From assembly GCA_903881065.1 (NCBI GenBank), contig CAIRRW010000506.1, positions 1-34,108 on the forward strand: 34,108 nucleotides of DNA, read 5' to 3'. The notes beneath the pieces are model-generated. The model had not been told where the DNA came from. It did no database searches and was given only the letters and a program-made list of their open reading frames with translations. The translations under genes were made by a program, and so were the position numbers. The DNA is from an uncultured Bacteroidota bacterium. GTDB taxonomy: Bacteria > Bacteroidota > Bacteroidia > 2-12-FULL-35-15. This document shows, one piece after another, positions 1 through 9,800 of this stretch (positions are counted from its first letter, which is position 1; every line of letters starts with the position of its first letter).

Positions 1-2
1 AG

Positions 3-119
3 CAGCTAAGAAAGCAATTATTGCAAATTAACAAGTCCTTAGCTACTGAATACCTTAATGATATCCGTATCAATTATAAACGAAGGCGCAACCTGATTGC
101 ACTATTATTAAAATTATAG
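3..119 (+). CDS. C-terminal fragment of an unidentified protein, cut by the window edge
   Basis: One reading frame is open from the window edge for 38 codons and stops with TAG at 117-119. The visible end is basic and leucine-rich, finishing NYKRRRNLIALLLKL. It does not resemble the C-terminus of NusG, the usual gene upstream of rplK in many bacteria. Too little remains to assign a family. The evidence for coding is only the open frame and the terminator-like hairpin that follows at 301-332, so it may be chance. Confidence 0.35.
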   Translation, partial: QLRKQLLQINKSLATEYLNDIRINYKRRRNLIALLLKL

Positions 120-234
120 TTTTACTCTGGAAGATATGGAAGGGGTTTTCTGTATATAAGATTTATCCTCAAACAGGAATGTCCATTTGTTTATATCAGG
201 AAACTTAAAAGACAACTCAAAGAAAATAGGATAA

Positions 235-296
235 ATTGCGGATTGCGGATTTTTGATTGCGGAGAAATCCGAAATTGAAATCCAAAATCCGAAATC
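235..296. repeat. Heptamer repeat cluster forming an imperfect hairpin
   Basis: ATTGCGG occurs at 235, 242 and 256, all in a 7-bp register. It is followed by AAATCCG/AAATCCA copies at 265, 278 and 285. The two halves are roughly complementary (GGATT...GCGGA against TCCGAAATT...ATCC), so the segment can fold back around a GAAA turn. Short intergenic elements of this ATTGCGG/AATCCG style are familiar in Bacteroidota genomes. The 65-codon minus-strand frame across it looks like a by-product of the repeat. Confidence 0.6.
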
Positions 297-300
297 AACA

Positions 301-332
301 AAATCCTGCTCTTGAAAAAGGGCAGGATTTTT
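301..332 (+). terminator. Rho-independent terminator upstream of the rplK promoter
   Basis: Arms AAATCCTGCTC (301-311) and GGGCAGGATTT (320-330) pair over 11 bp with one G-U, around an 8-nt loop, and end in a run of five T (328-332). It should end transcription arriving from the left and insulate the ribosomal protein operon. The other strand is also T-rich past the stem (TTTTGTTGATTT), so it may work in both directions. Confidence 0.7.
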
Positions 333-375
333 ATGTTTTCCTTTTCAGTAAATAAAAATTTATTTTGAACAGGAT

Positions 376-406
376 GTTGTTTATACAAATAAATTTCCTA
401 CTTTTG
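376..406 (+). promoter_or_regulatory. Bacteroidota-type promoter for the rplK operon
   Basis: The sequence GTTG (376-379), 19 nt, then TACTTTTG (399-406) fits the Bacteroides primary sigma factor consensus TTTG / TAnnTTTG. Transcription would start near 413, leaving a leader of about 165 nt before rplK. It lies directly after the terminator at 301-332. No other TAnnTTTG box was seen between it and rpoC, so it may drive the whole cluster. Confidence 0.6.
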
Positions 407-412
407 CCCTCC

Positions 413-578
413 CTAAAAAAATCGGTAGGGGATATTATAGTAAAAATTACAAACGATAACAGGCAGAAAATAATAAGCTTCCATTAGTATTTACGCAGGT
501 TACAAGGGAATAGAGAAATAAAAAAAGATAGTGCCAAAAAGGTACTTTAATCATACTACAAAATATTAAAATAAGCAA
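413..578 (+). promoter_or_regulatory. Long 5' leader of rplK
   Basis: About 165 nt lie between the predicted start of transcription and the rplK ATG. A small hairpin sits at 530-546 (AGTGCC, AAAAA loop, GGTACT), 32 nt before the start codon. In Escherichia coli the L11-L1 message is repressed by L1 binding its leader. A similar role here is an inference from position; I could not match a known L1 recognition structure. No open frame of note was seen in the leader. Confidence 0.35.
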
Positions 579-1025
579 ATGGCAAAAGAAGTAAGTGCAA
601 TGATTAAGTTGCAAATTAAAGGAGGAGCAGCAAATCCTTCACCTCCAATTGGACCTGCATTAGGTGCAAAAGGTGTTAATATCATGGAGTTCTGCAAGCA
701 GTTTAATGCAAGAACACAGGATAAAGCAGGAAAAGTAATTCCGGTAATTATTACTGTATATAACGATAAATCATTTGAATTTATTACTAAAAATCCACCG
801 GTAGCAGTTTCGTTATTGGAGATTACAAAAGTAAAACAAGGTTCAAAAGAATCAAATCGTTTGAAAGTAGGTAACGTATCATGGGCACAGATACGTGAAG
901 TGGCAGAAGCAAAAATGCCCGATTTAAATTGTTTTACAATTGAATCGGCAATGAGCATGGTAGCTGGTACTGCCCGCAGTATGGGATTAACCGTAACAGG
1001 TGAATCTCCGTTGGAAAAAAAGTAA
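579..1025 (+). CDS. rplK: 50S ribosomal protein L11
   Basis: The 148-residue protein is full length for L11. L11 binds 23S rRNA at the GTPase-associated centre together with L10 and L12 and takes part in factor binding. The N-terminal domain carries the typical [20 protein letters not shown] segment with its paired prolines, followed by [12 protein letters not shown]. The C-terminal RNA-binding domain ends [13 protein letters not shown]. The ATG at 579 gives the expected start [13 protein letters not shown]; no Shine-Dalgarno sequence is visible, as usual in this phylum. It is the first gene of the rplK-rplA-rplJ-rplL-rpoB-rpoC series. nusG and secE, often just upstream, are not present in the visible 578 bases. 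Confidence 0.98.
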   Translation: MAKEVSAMIKLQIKGGAANPSPPIGPALGAKGVNIMEFCKQFNARTQDKAGKVIPVIITVYNDKSFEFITKNPPVAVSLLEITKVKQGSKESNRLKVGNVSWAQIREVAEAKMPDLNCFTIESAMSMVAGTARSMGLTVTGESPLEKK

Positions 1026-1084
1026 GAGTTTAACAGGTGGAGTCTGAACAAAGTAAGACGCTCGAACACCATAAATTAATAAAA

Positions 1085-1777
1085 ATGAAAATTTCAAAGA
1101 AAAGAAAAGCTGCCTTGGCAAAATATGATTCAACAAAATCATACTCTTTGGCAGAAGCATCAAAAATTGTAAAAGACATCACTTCTACAAAATTCGATTC
1201 CTCAGTAGAAATAAGCGTTCGCTTAGGAGTTGATCCTCGGAAAGCAAATCAAATGGTTCGTGGTTCAGTATCTTTACCACACGGAACCGGAAAAACATTA
1301 AAAGTATTAGCCTTGGTTACTCCTGATAAAGAAGCAGAAGCAAAAGCTGCAGGTGCTGATTTTGTTGGTTTGGATGAGTATATCGAAAAAATTAAAGGTG
1401 GCTGGACAGATGTTGATGTTATCATCACAATGCCTTCAGTAATGGGTAAAGTAGGTGCTTTAGGGCGTGTACTTGGACCTCGTGGTTTAATGCCGAATCC
1501 AAAAACAGGAACTGTAACAATGGATATTGGAAAAGCTGTTACTGATTCAAAAGGAGGTAAAATAGATTTTAAAGTTGACAAAGCAGGAATTGTTCAGGCT
1601 TTGGTAGCTAAAGCATCGTTCGATAGCAATAAAATTGCTGATAATGCAAATGAATTATTACAAACGATAATGAAATTAAAACCATCGTCAGCAAAAGGAA
1701 CATATGTAAGAAGCATTTTTATGTCATCTACAATGAGTCCAAGTATCGAAATCGATTCAAAATTTTTAGGGCAATAA
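1085..1777 (+). CDS. rplA: 50S ribosomal protein L1
   Basis: The 230-residue protein matches the normal L1 length. L1 forms the mobile stalk at the E site and in many bacteria also represses its own message. Recognisable segments are the basic N-terminus [11 protein letters not shown], the [13 protein letters not shown] stretch, and the signature [21 protein letters not shown]. The open frame extends upstream to a GTG at 1037, but that adds 16 residues with no family counterpart; ATG 1085 gives the usual start. The 59-nt gap after rplK can form nested short stems (GGTG/CACC around GTCT/AGAC), possibly part of translational control. Confidence 0.97.
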   Translation: MKISKKRKAALAKYDSTKSYSLAEASKIVKDITSTKFDSSVEISVRLGVDPRKANQMVRGSVSLPHGTGKTLKVLALVTPDKEAEAKAAGADFVGLDEYIEKIKGGWTDVDVIITMPSVMGKVGALGRVLGPRGLMPNPKTGTVTMDIGKAVTDSKGGKIDFKVDKAGIVQALVAKASFDSNKIADNANELLQTIMKLKPSSAKGTYVRSIFMSSTMSPSIEIDSKFLGQ

Positions 1778-1831
1778 TTCTGCAGTATTTGCAGAAAAAA
1801 TCACATTTGCACTGGCTTCCACTGGGCAAAT
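1778..1831 (+). promoter_or_regulatory. Two-hairpin leader before rplJ (candidate L10 leader)
   Basis: A perfect 7-bp hairpin TTCTGCA/TGCAGAA (1778-1784 with 1790-1796) starts directly after the rplA stop. A second stem ATTTGC/GCAAAT (1805-1810 with 1826-1831) follows, with an inner TGG/CCA pairing and a direct repeat CACTGG. Neither has a T-run, so they do not look like terminators. L10 or the L10-L12 complex represses its own message through such leaders in other phyla; that role here is inferred from position only. Confidence 0.4.
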
Positions 1832-1848
1832 AAATTAACTTAATAGAA

Positions 1849-2373
1849 ATGAAAAAAGAAGAAAAAACAGAAGTAATAGACTCGTTGGTAAAGCAATTAG
1901 CAGACAACAGTCATTTCTATTTAACCGATGTTGCTTCTTTAACTGCTGAAAAAACATCACAGTTGAGAAGATTATGTTTTAAAAAGAACATCAAAATGCT
2001 GGTAGTTAAAAATTCTTTGCTTCAAAAAGCAATGGAACGTAGCGAAGGCAAAGATTATCAACCGTTGTTCGGCTCATTAAAAGGCTCAACAGCAATTATG
2101 TTTTCGGAAGTAGGAAGTGATCCTGCAAAGCTTATCAAAGAATTCAGAGTGAAAAATGATAAGCCGGTTTTGAAAGCAGCATTTGTTGAAGAGTGTGCTT
2201 ATATAGGCGATAATCAATTAGAAGTTCTTGCTAGTATCAAATCTAAAAATGAGCTTATTGGCGACATTGTTGGATTGTTACAATCACCTGCTAAAAATGT
2301 TATTTCTGCACTTAAATCAAGTGGTGGTAAATTGGCAGGTATAGTTAAAACATTATCGGAAAAAGAGAATTAA
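1849..2373 (+). CDS. rplJ: 50S ribosomal protein L10
   Basis: The 174-residue protein has the normal L10 length. L10 anchors L12 dimers to 23S rRNA and forms the base of the stalk. The N-terminal domain shows the typical pattern: a KKEEKTEVIDSL helix, FYLTDVASLTAEKTSQLRRLC, then NIKMLVVKNSLLQKAM. The C-terminal helix that binds L12 dimers is represented by the end of the protein (LLQSPAKNVISALKSSGGKLAGIVKTL). It starts with ATG 71 nt after rplA, behind two small hairpins, and is followed by rplL after 57 nt, the standard order. Confidence 0.97.
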   Translation: MKKEEKTEVIDSLVKQLADNSHFYLTDVASLTAEKTSQLRRLCFKKNIKMLVVKNSLLQKAMERSEGKDYQPLFGSLKGSTAIMFSEVGSDPAKLIKEFRVKNDKPVLKAAFVEECAYIGDNQLEVLASIKSKNELIGDIVGLLQSPAKNVISALKSSGGKLAGIVKTLSEKEN

Positions 2374-2430
2374 AATAGTAATAGTAAAATCAATAAAAAA
2401 GTAATTAACAATTAAAAACAATAAATAAAA

Positions 2431-2805
2431 ATGGCAGATTTAAAATCATTCGCAGAGCAATTAGTAAACTTAACTGTAAAAGAAGTTAATGAGTTAGCTC
2501 AAATTTTAAAAGATGAGTATGGTATCGAACCAGCAGCAGCAGCAGTAGCAGTAGCAGTAGGTGGTGGTGCAGGAGCAGCAGCAGTTGCTGAAAAAACTAC
2601 TTTTGATGTAATCCTTGTTGAAGCAGGAGCAGCAAAATTAGGTGTTGTTAAAATCGTTAAAGATTTAACAGGTCTTGGATTAAAAGAAGCAAAAGACTTA
2701 GTTGACGGAGCACCAAAACCATTGAAAGAAGGCATCTCTAAAGAAGAAGCTGAAACAATGAAGAAACAATTAGAAGAAGCAGGAGCAAAGGTTGAGATTA
2801 AATAA
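2431..2805 (+). CDS. rplL: 50S ribosomal protein L7/L12
   Basis: The 124-residue protein is full length for L12, the multicopy stalk protein that recruits translational GTPases. The N-terminal dimerisation domain (residues 1-33) is followed by a flexible hinge of alanine, valine and glycine, encoded by an almost pure GCA/GTA/GGT tract near 2527-2590. The C-terminal domain (about 53-124) contains the conserved [20 protein letters not shown] and the [21 protein letters not shown] factor-binding surface. Strong structured sequence follows the gene before rpoB, as expected where L12 is needed in excess over polymerase. Confidence 0.98.
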   Translation: MADLKSFAEQLVNLTVKEVNELAQILKDEYGIEPAAAAVAVAVGGGAGAAAVAEKTTFDVILVEAGAAKLGVVKIVKDLTGLGLKEAKDLVDGAPKPLKEGISKEEAETMKKQLEEAGAKVEIK

Positions 2806-2830
2806 GCTTTTCGCTGATACACAATATTAA

Positions 2831-2886
2831 GGTTTAGACCTTGGTCTGTCAATTTGATGGACAAGGTCTATACCGTTTTGTTGTTT
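2831..2886 (+). terminator. Attenuator-like hairpin between rplL and rpoB
   Basis: A long stem runs from GGT...TAGACCTTG (2831-2843) to CAAGGTCTA.ACC (2862-2874), with inner TC/TCAA pairings, and is followed by GTTTTGTTGTTT (2875-2886). The T-rich tail is interrupted by G, so read-through is likely. In E. coli a partial terminator and an RNase III site lie in this same gap and reduce rpoB relative to rplL; the structure here has the right place and shape for that role. Confidence 0.6.
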
Positions 2887-2953
2887 ATAGTTGTTTTATC
2901 TTATTAACCAGTTTGCTACTTAAAAAATAGTAACAAACATAAATCTTAACAAA

Positions 2954-5900
2954 TTGGCTCAAACAAAAAAATCTCAAAGAATAAGTTTCGCATCTATAAA
3001 AAGTCAAATTGATTACCCTGACTTTTTAGATATTCAACTTAAATCGTTTCAAGACTTTTTTCAGTTGGAAACAACTTCCGAAAATCGTCAAAACGAAGGA
3101 TTGTATAAAGTTTTCGCAGAAAATTTTCCAATCTCAGATGCACGAAATAATTTCGTGTTAGAATTCCTAGACTATTTTATCGATCCTCCACGTTATGCTC
3201 TTGAAGAGTGTATTGAAAGAGGATTGACATACAGCGTTCCGCTAAAAGCGAAGGTACGTTTGTATTGTACTGACCCTGAACATGAGGATTTCGAAACCAT
3301 TGTTCAGGATGTTTATTTAGGTACAATACCTTATATGACTCCTAAAGGAACGTTTGTAATAAATGGAGCAGAACGTGTTATCGTTTCTCAGTTACATCGT
3401 TCTCCTGGTGTGTTCTTTGGTCAGAGCCGCCATGCAAACGGAACAAAACTTTATTCTGCCCGTGTTATTCCTTTCAAAGGATCATGGATAGAATTTGCTA
3501 CGGATATCAATAGCGTTATGTACGCTTATATTGACCGTAAGAAAAAATTACCTGTTACAACACTTCTTAGAGCTATCGGCTTTGAAAGCGATAAACAAAT
3601 TCTTGAAATATTTGGTTTAGCTGACGAAGTAAAAGTAAGTAAACCGAATTTAAAAGGAGCACTAGGTCGTAAGTTGGCTGCAAGGGTATTAAAGACATGG
3701 ATAGAAGATTTCGTGGATGAGGATACCGGTGAGGTGGTTTCAATCGAACGTAATGAGGTAATCATTGACCGTGAAACTATACTAGATGAAAGCCATATTG
3801 AATTGATTATTGATGCAAACGTAAAATCTGTAATTCTTCATAAGCAAGATGTGAATGCAGGTGATTACGCCATTATATATAATACATTACAGAAAGATAC
3901 TTCCAACTCTGAGAAAGAGGCTGTGGAGCATATCTATCGTCAATTGCGTAATGCAGAACCACCTGATGAAGAGACAGCTCGTGGTATTATTGACAAATTA
4001 TTTTTCTCTGATAAACGTTATGATTTAGGAGAAGTTGGCCGTTACAGAATCAACAAAAAGTTGAATCTTACTACTCCGATGGATCATAAAACATTGACTA
4101 AAGAAGATATTATCTGTATCATCAAATATTTGATTGAACTTATCAATTCAAAAGCTGATGTGGATGATATTGACCACTTGAGTAACAGACGTGTGCGTAC
4201 AGTTGGAGAACAATTGTATTCTCAGTTTGGTGTTGGTTTGGCTCGTATGGCTCGTACAATCCGTGAGCGTATGAACGTTCGTGATAACGAGGTATTCACT
4301 CCAACTGATTTGATTAATGCTAAAACATTATCTTCAGTTATCAACTCATTCTTTGGAACAAATCAGTTGTCTCAATTTATGGATCAAACAAATCCATTGG
4401 CTGAAATAACTCATAAGAGAAGGTTATCTGCCCTAGGGCCAGGTGGTTTATCCCGTGAGCGTGCTGGTTTTGAAGTTCGTGACGTTCACTATACTCACTA
4501 CGGACGTTTATGTACAATTGAAACTCCTGAAGGTCCGAATATCGGTTTGATTTCTTCACTTTGTGTATTCGCAAAAATAAATAAATTAGGCTTTATCGAA
4601 ACTCCATATATGACTGTTACAGACGGTAAGGTGGATATTGAAAAGAGTGTTACTTATTTAAGTGCTGAAGAAGAAGATTCAAAAACTATAGCACAAGCAA
4701 ATGCGCCAATTGATGCGAAAGGAAACTTTGTAGAAGCAAAAGTGAAAGCTCGTTACGAAGGAGATTTCCCCGTTGTAGAGCCTGAAAAATTACAATTGAT
4801 GGACGTTGCTCCTAATCAAATCGCATCTATTGCAGCTTCATTAATTCCATTTTTGGAACATGATGATGCTAACCGTGCATTGATGGGATCAAACATGCAA
4901 CGTCAAGCTGTACCCTTATTACGCCCAGAGGCTCCAATTGTTGGAACTGGATTAGAGCCATTAGTTGCTCGCGATTCTCGTGTGTTAATTAATGCTGTTG
5001 GTGAAGGTGTAGTAGAATATGTAGATTCAAACGAAATTGTAATCCGTTACAATCGCACGGAAGATGAAAAACTTATTAGTTTTGATGAAGATGTAGTTCG
5101 TTATAAACTAACTAAATTCCGTAAAACCAACCAAAGTACCTGTATCAACTTAAAACCAATTGTAAAGAAAGGTGAAAAAGTTTCTAAAGGTCAGGTATTA
5201 TGTGATGGTTATGCAACACAGAATGGAGAATTGGCATTAGGTCGAAACATGAAAGTGGCATTCATGCCATGGAAGGGTTACAACTTTGAGGATGCTATTG
5301 TTATTTCTGAACGTGTTGCTCGTGAAGATATTTTCACTTCAGTACATATTGATGAATATTCATTGGAAGTACGTGATACAAAACGTGGTTTAGAGGAATT
5401 AACTGCTGATATTCCAAATGTTTCGGAAGAAGCAACAAAAGATCTTGATGAAAACGGATTGATACGAATCGGTGCTGAAGTAAAAGAAGGTGATATTTTA
5501 ATAGGTAAGATTACTCCAAAAGGTGAAACCGATCCTTCTCCTGAAGAAAAACTTTTACGTGCTATTTTTGGTGACAAAGCTGGTGATGTGAAAGATGCAT
5601 CTTTAAAAGCACCTCCATCATTACGTGGTGTTGTTATTGAGAAAAAATTGTTTTCAAAAATTATTAAAGATAAGAAAGCAAAACAAGAAGAAAAACCTTT
5701 GTTAGAAAAAATTGACAAAGAACATAATGTTGAAGTGGCAGCATTGAAAAACAAGTTAGTTGATAAACTTACTAGTTTAGTTAATGGAAAAACTTCGCAA
5801 GGTGTTTATAATCTTCTAAAAGAGGAAGTTGTTCCAAAAAGCACTAAATTTACTCAGAAACTTCTTGAGAAAATTGATTTTAGCTCAGTGAATCCAGGTA

Positions 5901-6763
5901 AATGGACAACTGATAAAGAAACCAATGAGAAAATAAAAACATTGCTTCATAACTATTCAATACGTTTCAACGACTTACTTGGCGCTTATAAACGCAAAAA
6001 ATTTGCTGTAACTATTGGAGATGAGCTGCCATCTGGAATTGTACAACTTGCGAAAATTTATATAGCTAAAAAGCGTAAATTAAAAGTAGGGGATAAAATG
6101 GCTGGTCGTCACGGTAACAAAGGTATTGTTGCGAGAATCGTTCGTGATGAAGATATGCCATTCCTTGATGATGGAACGCCTGTTGACATTGTGTTGAATC
6201 CACTTGGTGTGCCTTCACGTATGAACTTAGGTCAGATTTATGAAACTGTACTTGGTTGGGCAGGACAAAAATTAGGTGAGAAATTCTTTACCCCTATTTT
6301 TGACGGTGCAACTACTGAACAATTGAATGAATGGACAGATAAAGCCGGCTTACCTCGTTTTGGTCGTACCTTCTTAACAGATGGCGGAACAGGTGAGAAA
6401 TTTGATCAACCAGCAACTGTAGGTGTTATCTATATGTTGAAACTTGGTCACATGGTGGATGATAAAATGCACTCTCGTTCAATAGGACCTTATTCATTAA
6501 TTACGCAACAACCTTTAGGAGGTAAAGCACAGTTCGGTGGACAGCGTTTTGGTGAGATGGAGGTTTGGGCATTGGAAGCATTTGGTGCTGCGAACATTCT
6601 ACAGGAAATCCTTACTATTAAGTCGGATGACGTAATAGGAAGAGCAAAAGCCTACGAGGCAATTGTAAAAGGTGAAAATATGCCAACTCCAGGAATCCCT
6701 GAATCGTTCAATGTATTATTGCACGAATTAAGAGGACTGGGATTGAATATCACTCTTGACTAA
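2954..6763 (+). CDS. rpoB: DNA-directed RNA polymerase subunit beta
   Basis: The 1269-residue protein has the normal Bacteroidota length. It forms one pincer of RNA polymerase and holds the rifampicin pocket. That region reads [27 protein letters not shown], with Q474, D477, H487 and S492 at the E. coli Q513, D516, H526 and S531 positions, so the site is of the sensitive type. Near the C-terminus are [14 protein letters not shown] and [21 protein letters not shown]. The start is TTG at 2954 ([14 protein letters not shown]): an in-frame TAA lies at 2921, no ATG falls between, and the next ATGs are inside conserved sequence. The N-terminal motif [19 protein letters not shown] fits the phylum. 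A 99-nt gap with a strong hairpin leads to rpoC. Confidence 0.98.
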   Translation: MAQTKKSQRISFASIKSQIDYPDFLDIQLKSFQDFFQLETTSENRQNEGLYKVFAENFPISDARNNFVLEFLDYFIDPPRYALEECIERGLTYSVPLKAKVRLYCTDPEHEDFETIVQDVYLGTIPYMTPKGTFVINGAERVIVSQLHRSPGVFFGQSRHANGTKLYSARVIPFKGSWIEFATDINSVMYAYIDRKKKLPVTTLLRAIGFESDKQILEIFGLADEVKVSKPNLKGALGRKLAARVLKTWIEDFVDEDTGEVVSIERNEVIIDRETILDESHIELIIDANVKSVILHKQDVNAGDYAIIYNTLQKDTSNSEKEAVEHIYRQLRNAEPPDEETARGIIDKLFFSDKRYDLGEVGRYRINKKLNLTTPMDHKTLTKEDIICIIKYLIELINSKADVDDIDHLSNRRVRTVGEQLYSQFGVGLARMARTIRERMNVRDNEVFTPTDLINAKTLSSVINSFFGTNQLSQFMDQTNPLAEITHKRRLSALGPGGLSRERAGFEVRDVHYTHYGRLCTIETPEGPNIGLISSLCVFAKINKLGFIETPYMTVTDGKVDIEKSVTYLSAEEEDSKTIAQANAPIDAKGNFVEAKVKARYEGDFPVVEPEKLQLMDVAPNQIASIAASLIPFLEHDDANRALMGSNMQRQAVPLLRPEAPIVGTGLEPLVARDSRVLINAVGEGVVEYVDSNEIVIRYNRTEDEKLISFDEDVVRYKLTKFRKTNQSTCINLKPIVKKGEKVSKGQVLCDGYATQNGELALGRNMKVAFMPWKGYNFEDAIVISERVAREDIFTSVHIDEYSLEVRDTKRGLEELTADIPNVSEEATKDLDENGLIRIGAEVKEGDILIGKITPKGETDPSPEEKLLRAIFGDKAGDVKDASLKAPPSLRGVVIEKKLFSKIIKDKKAKQEEKPLLEKIDKEHNVEVAALKNKLVDKLTSLVNGKTSQGVYNLLKEEVVPKSTKFTQKLLEKIDFSSVNPGKWTTDKETNEKIKTLLHNYSIRFNDLLGAYKRKKFAVTIGDELPSGIVQLAKIYIAKKRKLKVGDKMAGRHGNKGIVARIVRDEDMPFLDDGTPVDIVLNPLGVPSRMNLGQIYETVLGWAGQKLGEKFFTPIFDGATTEQLNEWTDKAGLPRFGRTFLTDGGTGEKFDQPATVGVIYMLKLGHMVDDKMHSRSIGPYSLITQQPLGGKAQFGGQRFGEMEVWALEAFGAANILQEILTIKSDDVIGRAKAYEAIVKGENMPTPGIPESFNVLLHELRGLGLNITLD

Positions 6764-6777
6764 CAACTGGTATAAAG

Positions 6778-6818
6778 TTTCAGGTTTTAAGCTAACTTAT
6801 GTTTCTTAAAACCTGAAA
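6778..6818 (+). other. Perfect 14-bp intercistronic hairpin between rpoB and rpoC
   Basis: TTTCAGGTTTTAAG (6778-6791) and its exact reverse complement (6805-6818) flank a 13-nt loop. The downstream sequence is A/T mixed without a clean T-run, so termination is unlikely. A message-stabilising or processing stem between two long essential cistrons is a reasonable inference. Confidence 0.6.
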
Positions 6819-6862
6819 TTTAAAATTTCAAAAAATAACTTTAAACTATAAATTAATAATAA

Positions 6863-9800
6863 ATGGCTTTCAACAGAAGAGATCAAAAACTTAAAAGCAA
6901 TTTCTCGAAAATTACTATAAGCCTGGCGTCACCTGAAGCAATTCTGGAACGTTCAAGTGGTGAGGTAGTAAAGCCCGAAACCATCAATTACAGAACTTAC
7001 AAACCAGAAATGGGCGGATTGTTCTGTGAACGAATTTTTGGTCCGGTAAAAGATTGGGAATGTGCCTGTGGAAAATATAAACGTATTCGTTACAAAGGTA
7101 TTGTTTGTGACCGTTGTGGGGTAGAGGTAACGGAAAAGAAGGTTCGTAGAGAGCGTATGGGGCACATTGGTTTAGTTGTTCCTGTTGCACATATTTGGTA
7201 TTTCAAATCTTTGCCAAATAAAATAGGATATCTATTAGGTTTACCAACAAAAAAATTGGATACTATCATTTACTATGAGCGCTATGTAGTAGTAAATGCT
7301 GGTGTAAAAGCATCTGATGGTGTAAACTATCTTGACTTTTTATCTGAAGAAGAATATTTGAATATTCTTGAAACATTACCAAAAGATAATCAGCATTTGG
7401 ATGATGAAGACCCTAATAAGTTTATCGCTAAAATGGGTGCTGAGGCATTGCAGGAATTATTGAAGCGCGTAGATTTAGATGCTTTATCTTTCGACTTGCG
7501 AATAAAAGCAAATACAGAAACATCTCAACAACGTAAAAACGAAGCATTGAAACGTTTGCAAGTGGTTGAAAGTTTCCGTCATGCAAATGATCATGTTGAA
7601 AATCGTCCTGAGTGGATGATTGTAAAAATTGTACCTGTAATTCCACCGGAATTACGTCCGTTAGTTCCATTGGATGGCGGTCGTTTTGCGACATCTGACT
7701 TAAATGACTTATACAGACGTGTTATTATCCGTAACAACCGTTTGAAACGATTAATAGAAATTAAAGCTCCGGAAGTAATCTTACGTAACGAAAAACGTAT
7801 GTTACAGGAGTCTGTGGATTCATTATTTGATAACTCACGTAAATCGAATGCTGTGAAAACAGAATCGAACCGTGCTTTGAAATCACTTTCTGATTCATTG
7901 AAAGGTAAACAAGGTCGTTTCCGTCAGAACTTACTTGGTAAACGTGTAGATTATTCAGCACGTTCGGTAATTGTTGTAGGACCTGAATTGAAATTACACG
8001 AATGCGGATTGCCGAAAGATATGGCAGCAGAGTTATTCAAGCCATTCATCATTCGTAAAATGATTGAGCGAGGTATTGTTAAAACTGTTAAATCAGCAAA
8101 GAAAATAGTTGACAAGAAGGAGCCTGTAGTTTGGGATATTTTGGAAAACGTATTGAAAGGACATCCAGTTCTTTTGAATCGTGCTCCGACATTGCATAGA
8201 TTAGGTATCCAGGCTTTCCAACCAAAATTAATTGAAGGAAAAGCGATTCAGTTGCATCCTTTGACTTGTACTGCGTTTAACGCGGATTTTGACGGGGATC
8301 AAATGGCAGTTCACGTTCCATTGGGACATGCTGCAATATTGGAAGCTCAGTTATTAATGCTTGCTTCGCATAACATTTTGAACCCAGCTAACGGTGCTCC
8401 GGTAGCGGTACCTTCTCAGGACATGGTGCTTGGTCTGTATTACATGACCAAAGGAAAAAAATCTACTAAAGAAGAAAAAGTAAAAGGCGAAGGTCTTGTA
8501 TTTTATTCTGCAGAAGAAACTATTATTGCTTACAACGAAAAGAAAGTTGATTTGCATGCTTTTGTTAAGGTTCGTTTGCAAGTAAAAGAAGGCGGCAAAA
8601 TTGTTAATAAATTAATGGAAACTACTGTTGGTCGTATCTTGTTTAATCAAGTGGTACCGGTAGAAGTAGGTTACATTAATGAGCTATTGACTAAAAAATC
8701 TTTAAGAGATATTATCGGAACTATTGTTAAGGAAACAGGTATGGCTAAAACAGCTAAATTCCTTGATGATATTAAAGGCTTAGGTTATATGAGTGCATTC
8801 CGTGGCGGTTTATCATTTAACTTGGGAGACGTAATGATTCCTGAAGATAAACCGAAAATGATTGCAGATGCAAATGCTCAGGTGGAAGAAGTGGTAGGAA
8901 ACTATAACATGGGTTTCATCACTAATAATGAGCGTTACAATCAGATTATCGATATCTGGACACATACTAACTCACGTATTACTAAAAAAGTATTGGATAC
9001 ATTGACGAGCGATCGTCAAGGATTTAATCCGGTATTTATGATGTTGGATTCTGGTGCGAGAGGTTCAAAAGAACAGATTCGTCAGTTGGGCGGTATGCGT
9101 GGATTGATGGCGAAACCTCAAAAAGGTGCCGGCGGCGGTGAGATTATCGAAAACCCAATCCTTTCTAACTTTAAAGAAGGATTATCCATCCTTGAGTATT
9201 TTATTTCTACTCACGGTGCACGTAAAGGGCTTGCGGATACGGCGTTGAAAACAGCGGATGCAGGTTACTTAACCCGTCGTTTAGTGGATGTGGCTCAGGA
9301 TGTTATAATCACAATAGAAGATTGCGGTACATTACGTGGATTGATTGCTACTCCATTGAAGAAAAATGATGAAGTGGTTGAATCGTTATACGATAGAATA
9401 CTTGGAAGAACTGCAGTTCATGATGTTTATAATCCATTAACAGGTAAAAAGATTATTGCTTCAGGAGAAGAAATTACTGAAGATTATGCAAAACAAATTT
9501 CTGATTCTCCAATTGAGCAAGTAGAGATTCGTTCCGTATTGACCTGCGAAAGCAAAAACGGTGTTTGCGGTAAATGTTACGGACGTAACCTTGCTACAGG
9601 CAGAATGGTTCAGCGAGGTGAAGCAGTAGGTGTTATTGCTGCACAATCAATCGGTGAGCCGGGAACACAGTTGACATTACGTACATTCCACGTTGGAGGT
9701 GTTGCGGGTGGCTCTGTTGCTTCTTCTAAAATAGAAGCTAAATACGATGGTATCCTTGAAATAGATGAGTTGAAAACAGTAAAACGTAAATCAGGAAAAG

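Noticed and set aside
191-388. 65-codon minus-strand open frame
   Set aside because: It crosses the heptamer repeat hairpin and a terminator, and its sequence is the repeat translated; no domain or start context supports it.
566-1072. 168-codon minus frame opposite rplK
   Set aside because: Shadow of the highly conserved L11 coding sequence.
1037-1084. GTG start extending L1 by 16 residues
   Set aside because: The extra residues have no counterpart in L1 proteins and ATG 1085 gives the usual N-terminus.
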